Positions 9,092 to 17,452 of a stretch of 64,000 nucleotides of DNA are shown piece after piece. The first letter of the stretch is position 1, and each line of letters opens with the position of its first letter. Made by a program: the position numbers and the translations under genes. The stretch is from Mycobacterium lentiflavum. Lineage in GTDB: Bacteria > Actinomycetota > Actinomycetes > Mycobacteriales > Mycobacteriaceae. Location of the stretch: assembly GCF_022374895.2 (NCBI RefSeq), contig NZ_CP092423.2:1674001-1738000 (forward strand). The letters run 5' to 3'. Below the pieces are notes generated by a model. It worked only from the letters and a program-made list of their open reading frames with translations. It did not search any database and was not told where the DNA came from.

Positions 9092-9430
9092 TTTATGATC
9101 CCTTTCGTGGTCATGCTACGCGGGTGGGCCGCCGATCTGACGGATGTTGCACAGTAGTTAGTAAACGTGGGCCTACATCCAGTGGCGGCGTTGCTAGTTC
9201 GACACACCGGGAGCTGGAGAACGGACATGTTGCGGATCCTGTCGTGTATAGGGACTAGCGTACCTGCGAGTTTGTGCCGATGCGCTGGGTAGTTGGCCAG
9301 AACGCTGCGCGGCCCATCGGTGATCGTCGTCGGCGCATGTCGTACCTCGTTGGCGGCTTCGCGGTTGGGTCCGCATGAAACGTTTCTCGTAGGCGGTTCG
9401 GCTGGGCCGCGGAGCGTCCGAGGTGCGACT

Positions 9431-9469
9431 CGTCTTGCCGTGCAGCCTGATCGACTGCACGGCAAGACG
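9431..9469 (-). terminator. Perfect 15-bp hairpin terminator after OYE gene
   Basis: CGTCTTGCCGTGCAG (9431 to 9445) and CTGCACGGCAAGACG (9455 to 9469) are exact inverted repeats around a 9-nt loop. The hairpin begins 11 bases beyond the stop of the OYE gene, so it most likely ends the ALDH-OYE transcript. No U-run follows, as is common for mycobacterial terminators. Apart from this hairpin, 9092 to 9480 holds no gene that I can see. Confidence 0.7.
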
Positions 9470-9480
9470 TGGTTCGGTTA

Positions 9481-10605
9481 CTAGCTACGGTAGGTGGGGT
9501 AATCGGTGTAGCCTTTCTCGGTGCCGCCGTACATGGTGCTCGGGTCCGGGGTGTTGAGCGGCCAGTCGTTGGCGATCCGTTCGGGCAGGTCTGGGTTGGC
9601 GATGAACGGTCGGCCGAAGGCGATCAAGTCGGCCCAGCCAGCCTCAATGGCACGGACTGCGCGTTCGGCGGTGTACTTGCCCGCCAGTAGGATGGTTCCG
9701 CTGAAGTTTTCGCGCACTGCGACACGGAAGCTTTCCGGCATTTCGGGAGCGTTGTCCCAGTCGGCCTCAGCCAACGACACATATGCGATGCCAACCTCTT
9801 CGAGGATCTTTACCGCCTCGATGTAGGTCTCATGGGGGTCATCTTCAACCAGGCCAAGGTAGACACGGTCTTCGCCAGTAGTGGTGAACAATGGCGAAAA
9901 CCGCACACCCAGACGGTCTTTACCGACGACGCCGGCAACTGCCTCGACCACCTCGCGCAGGAACCGGAGGCGATTCTGCAGGGAACCGCCGTATTCGTCG
10001 TTGCGGTGGTTGGTATGGGTGGACATGAACTGGTTGACCAAGTACCCGTTGGCTGAGTGGATTTCCACCCCGTCGAATCCGGCGTCGAGAGCATTGCGCG
10101 CGGCGTCGGCGTAGAGCTGCACGACGTCTTTGACCTCGCCGGTCGTCAGAGCCCGCGGCGGCGACGGCGGCGCCAGCGCTCCGGCTCCCGGGCCCGTTTC
10201 CACGAAAACCTTCACGGCGTCCGCGGTGATGGCCGACGGGGCGACCGGTGCGCCGGCGTCGGGCTGCAACGAGGTGTGCGACACCCGTCCCACATGCCAG
10301 AGCTGGTTGAAGATCACCCCACCGGCGGTGTGAACCGCATCGGTGACTTTGCGCCAACCCGCAACCTGTTCAAGGTTGTGGATCCCGGGTGTCCAGGCGT
10401 AGCCCTGCCCGCGCGGTTCGATCTGCGTACCTTCGGTCACCATGAACCCGGCGCCACTGCGCTGCGTGTAGTAATCCGCCATGAGTTCGTTGGGTACGTT
10501 GCCGGGCTGCGAACTGCGCGAACGGGTCAACGGGGGAAGAACGATGCGATTCTTGACCTCATAGGGGCCGAGCTTGGTAGCGGTGAACAGCACTGAGTCT
10601 TTCAT
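9481..10605 (-). CDS. Old Yellow Enzyme family alkene reductase
   Basis: This is an FMN-dependent, NAD(P)H-using TIM-barrel ene-reductase of 374 residues (NemA/OYE-like), which reduces activated C=C bonds of enals, enones, maleimides or nitro-compounds. It shows the N-terminal NRIVLPPLTRSRS, the substrate-binding pair in HSANGYLVNQF (His/Asn type, about 180), the NDEYGGSLQNRLRF block, and C-terminal FMN phosphate-binding FGRPFIANPDL. It follows an aldehyde dehydrogenase on the same strand with 61 bases between, so the two probably form a detoxification operon for reactive alpha,beta-unsaturated aldehydes (inference). Confidence 0.93.
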   Translation of the reverse strand: MKDSVLFTATKLGPYEVKNRIVLPPLTRSRSSQPGNVPNELMADYYTQRSGAGFMVTEGTQIEPRGQGYAWTPGIHNLEQVAGWRKVTDAVHTAGGVIFNQLWHVGRVSHTSLQPDAGAPVAPSAITADAVKVFVETGPGAGALAPPSPPRALTTGEVKDVVQLYADAARNALDAGFDGVEIHSANGYLVNQFMSTHTNHRNDEYGGSLQNRLRFLREVVEAVAGVVGKDRLGVRFSPLFTTTGEDRVYLGLVEDDPHETYIEAVKILEEVGIAYVSLAEADWDNAPEMPESFRVAVRENFSGTILLAGKYTAERAVRAIEAGWADLIAFGRPFIANPDLPERIANDWPLNTPDPSTMYGGTEKGYTDYPTYRS

Positions 10606-10666
10606 TTCTTTTCTTTCCGGTGTTGGTGTGATGGTTTAAATCTTGTGCAGCGATGGGATACGCGAT

Positions 10667-12151
10667 TTAGAACAGTCCGCGCGGAGCTTCGTTCATGCTC
10701 ACGTAGATGTTCTTCTTGTGGGTGTACGCGTCAAGCATGGATTTGTAGGCTTCGCGGCCCAGGCCGGATTTCTTGTAGCCCCCGAAAGGTGCATGCGCAG
10801 GGATCTCATGGGCGGTGTTCACCCACATCCGACCGGTCTCCACCGCGCGTGCCACGCGAAGTGCACGGTTGATGTCTTGGGTCCACACTGTGCCGGCGAG
10901 TCCGTATTCTGAGTCGTTGGCCAAGGCGATAACTTCATCCTCGTCCTTGAATGGGATAACAACGAGAACGGGGCCGAAGATCTCTTCCGATGCAACGCGC
11001 ATATCGTTGCGCACATCGACCAATATTGTCGGCTCGACAAAGAATCCGGAATCGTAGTCCCCGCCAGTGAGCCGGCGACCACCCGTCAAAACCGTGGCAC
11101 CTTCAGCACGACCGGTTTCTACATAGCCCAACACGCGCTCCAGCTGGGCTTTGCTGATCAACGAGCCCACCTGGGTGTCTGGTGAGAGGGGATCCCCCAC
11201 GCGGGCCGTGGTGAACTTGGCTTTTAGTTCGTCGATAAAACGGTCGTAGATCGACTCGTGAATGAAGAGGCGAGCTCCGGATTCGCAGGCTTGGCCTTGA
11301 TTCCATAGAATCGCCAGGGCTGCCCCCTCGACGGCCTTGTCCCAATTCGCGTCGGGGAAAACGATATTCGCCGATTTGCCGCCCAGCTCCAGCGTTGCTG
11401 GTACCAGTCTTTTGGCTGCGGCTTCGGCGACGGTGTAGCCGACTCGGGTGGAACCGGTGAATGCCAGCTTCTGTACCGTCGGGTGATCCAGCACGGCCTG
11501 GCCGGCAACCGGCCCTGTGCCGGTGACGATGTTGACGACACCGGGGGGAAGAACTTGCGCGAAAATCTTTGCCAGTTCGGAAATGCTGACCGGCGTCATC
11601 TCCGATGGCTTGATCACCACGGTGTTCCCTGTGGCGATTGCCGGGGCAATCTTCCAGGCTGCCATCAACAACGGAAAGTTCCAGGGGATCACCTGACCAA
11701 CCACACCAAGCGGTTCGCTCAGCACGAGGCTGAGGGTCTGTTCATCAAGCACGGCCGCCTCGTCTGAGTGACTGCGAATCACTCCGGCGAAGTACCTGAA
11801 GTGATCAATGGCGATGGGCACGTCGAGAACGCGCGACTCGCGAATCGGCTTGCCCACATCCAGCGACTCCAGGACCGCGAAACGCTCGGCGTCAGCCTCC
11901 AGCAGGTCGGCGATCCTGTTCAACGCGTTCGCACGTTCCGTCACCGTGGTCGCCCTCCAGCCCGCAAACGCACGCTGCGCCGCCTGGACCGCGCGATCGA
12001 CATCAGCGGCTGTTCCACTAGGAATACGAGTCAGCACCTCACCCGTCGCGGGATTGATACTCTCGATCGTCTCCCCGGACTCCGCGTCCACCCATTGGTT
12101 GTCGATGAACATTCCGTAGCTGCGGTCCGGAGCATACTGGGACGTGGACAT
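10667..12151 (-). CDS. NAD(P)-dependent aldehyde dehydrogenase
   Basis: This 494-residue class 1/2-like ALDH oxidises aldehydes to acids. It contains the oxyanion Asn region VIPWNFPLLMA, the cofactor motif FTGSTRVG (about 234), the general-base Glu in LELGGKSAN (about 258) and the catalytic Cys in NQGQACESGAR (about 292). The C-terminal block EIFGPVLVVIPFKDEDE is typical. It is the first gene of the operon with the downstream OYE reductase, and its upstream region carries a GATATC-rich dyad. The physiological aldehyde is unknown. Confidence 0.93.
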   Translation of the reverse strand: MSTSQYAPDRSYGMFIDNQWVDAESGETIESINPATGEVLTRIPSGTAADVDRAVQAAQRAFAGWRATTVTERANALNRIADLLEADAERFAVLESLDVGKPIRESRVLDVPIAIDHFRYFAGVIRSHSDEAAVLDEQTLSLVLSEPLGVVGQVIPWNFPLLMAAWKIAPAIATGNTVVIKPSEMTPVSISELAKIFAQVLPPGVVNIVTGTGPVAGQAVLDHPTVQKLAFTGSTRVGYTVAEAAAKRLVPATLELGGKSANIVFPDANWDKAVEGAALAILWNQGQACESGARLFIHESIYDRFIDELKAKFTTARVGDPLSPDTQVGSLISKAQLERVLGYVETGRAEGATVLTGGRRLTGGDYDSGFFVEPTILVDVRNDMRVASEEIFGPVLVVIPFKDEDEVIALANDSEYGLAGTVWTQDINRALRVARAVETGRMWVNTAHEIPAHAPFGGYKKSGLGREAYKSMLDAYTHKKNIYVSMNEAPRGLF

Positions 12152-12261
12152 GGCGCGCTTCTCCTTCTGATTGGCGGGCGGGCCGGAAGTACAACCGGCT
12201 CAACCTCTTCCGTGATTTCGTTGTTCACCACCCCTGACGACGTGGTGCCACCAACCCTAAC

Positions 12262-12302
12262 CTAGATATCGAGATACGTCAATATCCCAATAGCGCGATA
12301 TT
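12262..12302. promoter_or_regulatory. GATATC/AATATC dyads upstream of ALDH, candidate operator
   Basis: The stretch starts with CTAGATATCGAGATA and continues with AATATC (12281) facing GATATT (12297). It shares the GATATCGNGATA core with the palindrome at 7232. It lies about 110 bases upstream of the ALDH start, in the only intergenic region that could hold the operon promoter. Confidence 0.4.
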
Positions 12303-12517
12303 CAGATGGGCGTAAAGGGGGTGTCTTCCTGCGCTAACACCGCCGGGTCGGCTGGTTGGTGGCCGTCGGTGCGTGACCGTGCTTGAGGTGCGCTCTGCTG
12401 CGCGGCTTAACTCGGACGATCCCCACTCAATAGGGACTCGCCGAACTGCGCAGGTTCGACCGTGCCATCCGGCCAGGAACCCGCAGTCGAATGAAATCGG
12501 CAACGATACGAAAACCG

Positions 12518-12561
12518 TGAACCACCCCAGGTTTGACGCGGATCAAACCCGGGGTGGTTCA
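12518..12561 (-). terminator. 19-bp near-perfect hairpin
   Basis: TGAACCACCCCAGGTTTGA and TCAAACCCGGGGTGGTTCA pair with one mismatch around a 6-nt loop. On the minus strand, a 46-codon open frame (12699 to 12559, starting MVHMTRSTML) ends exactly at this hairpin, which suggests the tail of a gene lost when the neighbouring IS elements landed. It is probably a terminator; both strands could use it. The 12303 to 12517 stretch holds nothing else that I can support. Confidence 0.55.
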
Positions 12562-12702
12562 AAGTGCTTGGGAGGCGGTGCCAAGCCGGCGGTGCGGTGG
12601 CCACTTGATCGATTCTCGCGCAGCGTCTACTTCCTGGGCCGAGGTCTGCTGCAACGCCGCAAGCTTGCCGAGCATCGTCGACCTCGTCATGTGCACCATG
12701 CC

Positions 12703-12739
12703 TGTCAGCTCCGGTCGAAAAGTGAGCAGGTAGTTCCGG
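12703..12739 (+). mobile_element. Outer part of an IS21-type element end
   Basis: This short flank (TGTCAGCTCC then CGGTCGAAAAGTGAGCA) repeats, with one mismatch over 17 bases, the motif found just beyond the IS30 right end at 14056. That second copy is followed by the start of an IS21 IstA frame. The simplest reading is one IS21 left end with multiple terminal repeats, split by IS30. The rest of the IS21 element is missing. Confidence 0.45.
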
Positions 12740-14055
12740 GGTGGGTTCTAGTCAACGTCGCAACACCGACGGACCCAGTGAGGCTAGCAGGACGGCGAAT
12801 AGATCGGCGGGACAACGGTCTTGCAGGACCATGCGGGGACGGTTGTTGAGTTCCTCCTCGACCGCCATGAGATGCCCCGGTGAATAGTTGGCGAGGGTGA
12901 CGCCCTTGGGGAAGTAGTCGCGCAGCAGTCCGTTGGTGTTCTCGTTGCTGCCGCGTTGCCAGGGTGATCGGGAGTCACAGAAGTAGACGGGCGCGTGGAG
13001 CTTGTCAGCGGTGGCGAGGTGGCGCGCCATCTCGGTGCCCTGGTCCCAGGTGATCGATCGCATCAGCTCCGGCGGCAGATCCTGCATCCGGGCCACCAGA
13101 GCGGCGTGCAACGAGTCGGAGTCAGCGCGGGGCAGATGGACCAGGCGCAGCATCCGGGTTTGGCGCTCGACCAGCGTGCCGATCGCTGAAAGGTGGTTGT
13201 CACCGATGATGAGATCGCCCTCCCAATGCCCGGCCTCTGACCGGTCCACGGGCGGGAATGGCCGATCGTGGATGGTCAGCATCGGCTGCTGAAACCGTGG
13301 CCGCCGACGCTGCTGACACTGGTGGGCTCGGCGGTGGTCCCGGCCGGTGCGCAGCGGTGAGCGCCGGTGCGGCGCCAATCGCGACGGTCGTATGAATCGC
13401 GAATTCGGTTGATAGACAGCCTGATAGATGCTCTCGTGGCATAGCCGCATCGATGGATCATCAGGAAAGCGCAGACGCAGGTGGCGACTGATCTGTTGCG
13501 GGCTCCACCGCTGAGCGAGCATCTCGGTGACCAAACCGCTGAGGTGATCGTTGGTGTCGACCCGGCGTTGATGGTGACGCGCTCGACGTGCGATAGCTCG
13601 ACGGTGCGCATCGAAGGGCTGATAGCCGCGGCCGGCTGGCGCATTGCGCCGCAGTTCCCGCGAAATCGTCGACGGTGCTCGGCCGAGCCGGTCGGCGATC
13701 GCGCGCATGTTCAACCCAGAACGGCGCAGATCGGCGATCTCGATTCGTTCCTCCTGGGAGAGGTAACGCGGGCTGATCTGACGGACCGCTAGTCGATCCA
13801 GGGGAGGGACGAATCCGACCTCGACGCCGTTGCGGTAGGTCTTGTAACCGCGAGTCCAGTTCGTCGCCGCGGACCGAGATACACCGACTTCTCGGGCCGC
13901 GGCGCGCACGCTCCAACCGCGAGCCCGCAACTCCATGAACCGCTGGCGCTTGGCCGACAGCGGACGGCGCCCCGGCCCCTTCTTCACCCGACGCGACGAT
14001 GTCAACACAACCTCCAGAATTTAGAGAAGTGTTGCGACGACGCCTCGAAACCACC
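12740..14055 (-). mobile_element. IS30 family insertion sequence with terminal repeats
   Basis: The ends are GGTGGGTTCTAGTCAACGTC... (12740 to 12766) and the complement of 14029 to 14055. They match at 22 of 27 positions, including the shared inner block CGTCGCAACAC. The single transposase gene ends inside the left repeat and begins 21 bases inside the right one, as in other IS30 elements. Both flanks carry the 17-mer CGGTYGAAAAGTGAGCA (12712 and 14056), which I read as repeated motifs of an IS21-type end into which this IS30 inserted. Confidence 0.75.
12752..14008 (-). CDS. IS30 family transposase
   Basis: This 418-residue DDE transposase is intact. N-terminal helix-turn-helix segments include WSVRAAAREVGVSRSAATNW (cited core VGVSRSAATNW) and the IS30 hallmark IADRLGRAPSTISRELRRN (core GRAPSTISREL). 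The catalytic residues are visible as D in GHWEGDLIIG (about 262), D in TWDQGTEM (about 320) and E in RGSNENTNGLLRDYFPKG (core NENTNGLLR, about 355). No frameshift is present, so the element may still be mobile. Confidence 0.95.
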   Translation of the reverse strand: MLTSSRRVKKGPGRRPLSAKRQRFMELRARGWSVRAAAREVGVSRSAATNWTRGYKTYRNGVEVGFVPPLDRLAVRQISPRYLSQEERIEIADLRRSGLNMRAIADRLGRAPSTISRELRRNAPAGRGYQPFDAHRRAIARRARHHQRRVDTNDHLSGLVTEMLAQRWSPQQISRHLRLRFPDDPSMRLCHESIYQAVYQPNSRFIRPSRLAPHRRSPLRTGRDHRRAHQCQQRRRPRFQQPMLTIHDRPFPPVDRSEAGHWEGDLIIGDNHLSAIGTLVERQTRMLRLVHLPRADSDSLHAALVARMQDLPPELMRSITWDQGTEMARHLATADKLHAPVYFCDSRSPWQRGSNENTNGLLRDYFPKGVTLANYSPGHLMAVEEELNNRPRMVLQDRCPADLFAVLLASLGPSVLRR

Positions 14056-14092
14056 CGGTTGAAAAGTGAGCACTTCACCTTTCGATTGGAGA

Positions 14093-14203
14093 GTGATCAC
14101 TGTGGAGGATTGGGCGGAGATTCGCCGGCTGTATCGGTCGGAGAAGCTGTCGCAGGCTGCGATTGCGCAACATGGTCGGACCATCGCTCCTAGCCGTCGA
14201 TAG
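14093..14203 (+). pseudogene. Truncated IS21 family IstA transposase start
   Basis: A GTG start opens VEDWAEIRRLYRSEKLSQAAIA, given here by its parts EDWAEIRRLYRSE and KLSQAAIAQ. This is the helix-turn-helix start of IS21 IstA proteins. The frame diverges after about 27 residues and stops at 14203, so about 95 percent of the gene is gone. Beyond it, 14204 to 14695 holds no supportable gene. An inverted repeat (CGGAAGCG...CGCTTTCCG, near 14622 to 14645) lies upstream of the DUF417 gene. Confidence 0.6.
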
Positions 14204-14695
14204 CCTCTCAAGGTCGCCCAAAACTGGAGAGACCCAGCACTGTCTGGTGGCGGTCAGTGCGTTTAGGGTTGCGTTCATCGCCTTGCTCAAAGCAGATTGG
14301 TCGCCAAATCTGTTCGGCCGTTAGTTAGTCGCGACACAGCAAATCGGCACTACGAGGGCCGACAGACCACGCCGGCGTTTTCCCTGACAGCGCTGCGCTG
14401 CTAAATGGTCCGTGCTTTGCTGGTCGATTGCGCCGACACGGGGCGGATAAGCCGACTTCTGGGGTTACCGCGACTAAAGGAACTTGGCGTCGACGACCGC
14501 AGCGCCGCGCGGAAGGGCGTGGGCACCCAAATGGTCGAGGGCGAGACCTCGCAATCCGCGTCGTCGGTCTCGACCCACAAGATCCCCGCAGGAACTATGA
14601 CGTACGGCACACCCACCTAAACGGAAGCGCTGTAACGCTTTCCGAAGTGCATAGCACTCAGTGGTGTAGTCAACCCAACTAGCAAGGGAGTCATC

Positions 14696-15181
14696 ATGAT
14701 CGCTACCATCCGCGAGCAGATTCAAGCCGGCGTGCGCCCAGAGTCGCCAGTAGCACGTGGCGGCGCGGGCCTGGCACGGTACGGGCTGGCCGTCGTCATC
14801 GCCTGGATCGGCATGCTGAAGTTCACAGAGTACGAAGCCAACGGCATCGCGCCATTCGTGTCGAACAGCCCTTTCATGTCTTGGCTGTACGACATTTTCT
14901 CGATCACCACCTTTTCGTCGCTACTCGGTGTAGTCGAGATCGCAATCGCGGTCTTGCTCGCCGTCAAACCGTGGTTCCCTCGACTCTCAGCGATCGGTAG
15001 CCTCATGGCCATCGGCATGTTCGCCACAACACTGACATTCGTGCTCAGTACGCCTGGTGCATTCGAAGCATCAGCAGGAGGTTTCCCGGTGTTGTCGTCG
15101 ACTGGTCAGTTCCTGATCAAGGACGTCGCACTGCTCGGAATCTCTGCCTGGACGCTGGTCGATGCACTCACACGCCGCTGA
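14696..15181 (+). CDS. DUF417 family inner-membrane protein (YkgB/RclC-like)
   Basis: This 161-residue protein has four predicted membrane segments, near YGLAVVIAWIGMLKF, the LLGVVEIAIAVLLAV block, the LMAIGMFATTLTFVLS block and DVALLGISAWTLV. The signatures TEYEANGI, SPFMSWLYD and FLIKDVALLG match the DUF417 family; the E. coli member RclC belongs to a reactive-chlorine resistance operon. An AAGGGAG ribosome site precedes the ATG. A decayed ECF sigma gene overlaps its 3' end, so it probably once belonged to that sigma factor's operon and may have been a target of its regulation. Confidence 0.87.
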   Translation: MIATIREQIQAGVRPESPVARGGAGLARYGLAVVIAWIGMLKFTEYEANGIAPFVSNSPFMSWLYDIFSITTFSSLLGVVEIAIAVLLAVKPWFPRLSAIGSLMAIGMFATTLTFVLSTPGAFEASAGGFPVLSSTGQFLIKDVALLGISAWTLVDALTRR

Positions 15182-15535
15182 GGCCGAAGCCGCCCTCGTC
15201 ACCTCGCTTCGTGCGGGTGACGAGGGCGGCTTCGTGCAAGTTGTCGACTTGCAAGCCCCACGACGCCACGCCTCGCACGCGACTACGTCAGGACACCAGA
15301 TCGCCGAAGGCCCCCTACAGGAAGGCCTCTTACACAAAGGAATCGGCTCTTCCCAGGATCAGTCACCTCGGTTCACAGAGCTGTCTGCGAACTTTCATAG
15401 GAGGAAAGGTCGCAGTCCCTTGACGACGAGAAACTGGACGAGGAGTCGGAGCAACGAAGCCATCCTCGGGAATTTTTCCTCAAGCACCGGGGAGCATGGT
15501 CGCCGGCGAGCCGGTCGCTCATGCACTACATGAAA
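15162..15535 (+). pseudogene. Decayed ECF sigma factor (region 4 lost)
   Basis: An ATG inside the end of the DUF417 gene opens a frame with AALVTSLRAGDEGGFVQVVD, which matches ALVAALRAGDHRAFARLVD in the intact sigma at 1173. AEGPLQEGLLHKGIG aligns with AEDVVQETWIALLKGLD, and in another frame SCLRTF aligns with SSLRTW. A third frame near 15460 to 15520 gives PREFFLKHRGAW, like the linker segment PERF...GHW. Region 4 is absent; the frame runs straight into the anti-sigma gene. At least two frameshifts plus the deletion make it non-functional. Confidence 0.7.
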
Positions 15536-15547
15536 GGATGCAGACAG

Positions 15548-15775
15548 ATGAGATGCAACGAACTCGCCGAACTACTCACCGAATACCTGGACGACTCGCT
15601 CGGTTCGAGCGACCACGTGAGGCTCGAAACGCACCTGTCCGAGTGCGCCGGATGCGCAAACTATCGCACTCAATACATATCGACGATCGCAATCTTGAAT
15701 CAGATCCCCGTGGCCGGCTTCAAGCGCACGCTGCGCGATACGTTATCGGCGCACTTACACCAACGGCGCCGCTGA
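15548..15775 (+). CDS. Orphan zinc-finger anti-sigma factor
   Basis: This 75-residue ZAS-type protein has the pattern HLSECAGC (HxxxCxxC) and closely parallels the protein at 1817 (CNELAELLTEYLDDSL versus CNELVEIVTAYLDGSL). I chose the ATG at 15548 because it has an AAGGA-type site about 10 bases upstream and matches the N-terminus of the paralogue; an in-frame ATG at 15521 is also possible. Its own sigma factor gene directly upstream is a pseudogene, so the protein has no local partner. It might still bind the related ECF sigma encoded at 1173. Confidence 0.78.
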   Translation: MRCNELAELLTEYLDDSLGSSDHVRLETHLSECAGCANYRTQYISTIAILNQIPVAGFKRTLRDTLSAHLHQRRR

Positions 15776-15850
15776 GCTTCGCAGGGCAACCGAGTTCAGC
15801 TCAGCAACAATGGATACACCAACTTTGCTGCCGTCAGCGCCCATCGGTCT

Positions 15851-16561
15851 TTAGGTGGCTTGCGCCAACTCAGCCACCGCTTGATCGGTGGTCCAGATAG
15901 CTGAGGCGAGGAATCGGAAATTAATCAGGGCAGCCAAGTATCCGTCGCCTTCGGGCAACCGTGCACCCGCAGTCGCGTCACGGATGACGACAACCTCGAA
16001 ACCCTGTTCGATCAGCTCGCGCAAATGGCTTTCGGTGCACAGATTCGCGGCCATTCCAGCCAGAAGAACCTGGGTCACACCGCGTTTGCGAAGCTGAAGT
16101 ACGAGATCGTTGGACTGCGGACCCACGATTTTATGGGGAGAAGCGACCACCGTCTTTCCGTCCAGGATGCGGTTCTTGTACCGCTCGAGATAGTCCGCGC
16201 CCGAACCGTCGAACCCTTCCAGCTGCAGCGGATGCGTCCGCGCGAACATGCCGACACTGTGCATGAAGCGCTCAAGCGGTCCGGCGAATTGCCAGTCCTG
16301 ATCGGATGGATAGTAATAGTGCGGAGAGATCGCAACCGTGATCCCCGCGCTCTTGGCAGCTGACAGTAGTTGGTCGATGTGCTCGACAGTGCCGTTGTCT
16401 TCGACGCTGGCGCCGAACACCGACCATGTTGCACCATCGGGGCTGAGAAAGTCGTTCTGCGGGTCAGTCACGACGAGCGCAGCGTGCGTCACGTCAAGCT
16501 GGAAGCCAGATGGCGGAAGTCCGGGCTCTGCGGGCTCGTCGTACACGGATGAAGTCGACAT
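15851..16561 (-). CDS. Isochorismatase-family cysteine hydrolase
   Basis: This 236-residue hydrolase of the isochorismatase/nicotinamidase fold has the catalytic Asp in VVTDPQNDFLS (about 33) and the nucleophilic Cys in GMAANLCTESHLRELI (about 180), with the cis-peptide region LAGMAAN before it. Lys in SPHKIVGP is the likely third catalytic residue. The substrate may be an amide or a vinyl-ether; sequence alone does not say. A TetR-type operator candidate lies 67 bases upstream, next to a broken TetR gene. Confidence 0.85.
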   Translation of the reverse strand: MSTSSVYDEPAEPGLPPSGFQLDVTHAALVVTDPQNDFLSPDGATWSVFGASVEDNGTVEHIDQLLSAAKSAGITVAISPHYYYPSDQDWQFAGPLERFMHSVGMFARTHPLQLEGFDGSGADYLERYKNRILDGKTVVASPHKIVGPQSNDLVLQLRKRGVTQVLLAGMAANLCTESHLRELIEQGFEVVVIRDATAGARLPEGDGYLAALINFRFLASAIWTTDQAVAELAQAT

Positions 16562-16627
16562 TGGATGGGAGTCCCTTTCCTATCGGGCGCTAGTGCGCGA
16601 CACACGGCAGCGCCCGGAAAGTATAAA

Positions 16628-16645
16628 TAGACGACCGGTCGGATA
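16628..16645. promoter_or_regulatory. Palindromic TetR-type operator candidate
   Basis: TAGACGACCGGTCGGATA is an 18-bp imperfect palindrome with a perfect CGACCGGTCG core. It lies between the cysteine hydrolase gene and the disrupted TetR gene. The outer TAGA resembles the arms of the dyad before acuR at 17424. Confidence 0.5.
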
Positions 16646-16689
16646 TCAACAAGTCCGGCCTTTCGGACCTCGATGATGGAGGCGGGACT

Positions 16690-17270
16690 TCAGGACGTGC
16701 CGACCAAACCCACCAACTGCGGCAAGGTTATTCGTGAGAAACGGTCGTATGGAGCGCGGGTGCGATCGATCCTGGCGCGAAGCACTGCCCCTTCCCACGC
16801 TTCGATAATCAAACCTGCGACTTCGCGACGCCGTTGAGGCGTTCCCTCTGTGAAAACAGCGGCCAGTTCGTGCTCCCAAGCACAAACAATGCCGCGTAGC
16901 TTTTCGTGGACCGACGCATGGTGGCTGAGACTTCGAGCGCGAGATTGCCAATTAGGCAGCCGCGCATAAAGGTATGGCGCTCGTGCTCGTCGGCAATCAC
17001 CGCGAAGTAGCGTTGCAGGCGGCGAACCGGTCTCCCGCGACCTAGCAGCAAGGATCCGGACCGGTCCTGAAGTTCGAGCCAGTACTGTTCTAGCACTGCG
17101 ACAACAAAGGCTTCTTTGCTCTCGTAGTACGTGTAGAACGCCGCCTTCGGTACGTGGGCACGATCGGCAATTTCCTTGACACCTGTCGCGTTGACGCCAC
17201 GGGCATAGAAGAGCTCGAGTCCACTAGCGAGTAACCGTCTGCGGATATCCGGGTTCCCCGGGCGAGGCAC
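16690..17270 (-). pseudogene. TetR family regulator broken by a frameshift
   Basis: The N-terminal part is a normal TetR DNA-binding domain (RRRLLASGLELFYARGVNATGV then VPKAAFYTYYESKEAF, given by its core AAFYTYYESKE) and continues to MRGCLIGNLALEVS. There, near 16927 to 16932, a two-base (TC) gain shifts the frame. In the other frame the expected C-terminus follows: SHHASVHEKLRGIVCAWEH (core LRGIVCAWEHELA), AWEGAVLRARIDRT and a stop at 16690. A start at the GTG at 17270 fits family length. It is a paralogue of the intact acuR-like regulator next door. It is probably inactive unless the shift is a sequencing error. Confidence 0.75.
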
Positions 17271-17423
17271 AGGAGCAGAGTAACTGACCGAACAAGGACC
17301 TTGGCCGTGCACGGCACCAACTCGACCACGCGCGTCCAGACGCACATATCCGGTCAAGTGAGCATTTTTGGTGCGCCATTGCGTAGCGCGAACTCACCGG
17401 GCGCTGAACGCGCCCGTGGACAT

Positions 17424-17442
17424 TTAGAGACAGTCGGTCTAA
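17424..17442. promoter_or_regulatory. TTAGA-N9-TCTAA dyad upstream of acuR
   Basis: TTAGAGACAGTCGGTCTAA lies 10 bases before the acuR start and overlaps a possible -10 box (TCTAAT). The position suits autorepression by AcuR. The TAGA arms resemble those of the palindrome at 16628. Confidence 0.5.
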
Positions 17443-17452
17443 TCTCATCACC

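Noticed and set aside
9085..9465. Minus-strand frame of 126 codons between arsR and the OYE gene
   Set aside because: It contains the terminator hairpin, has no motifs and an Arg/Pro-biased composition.
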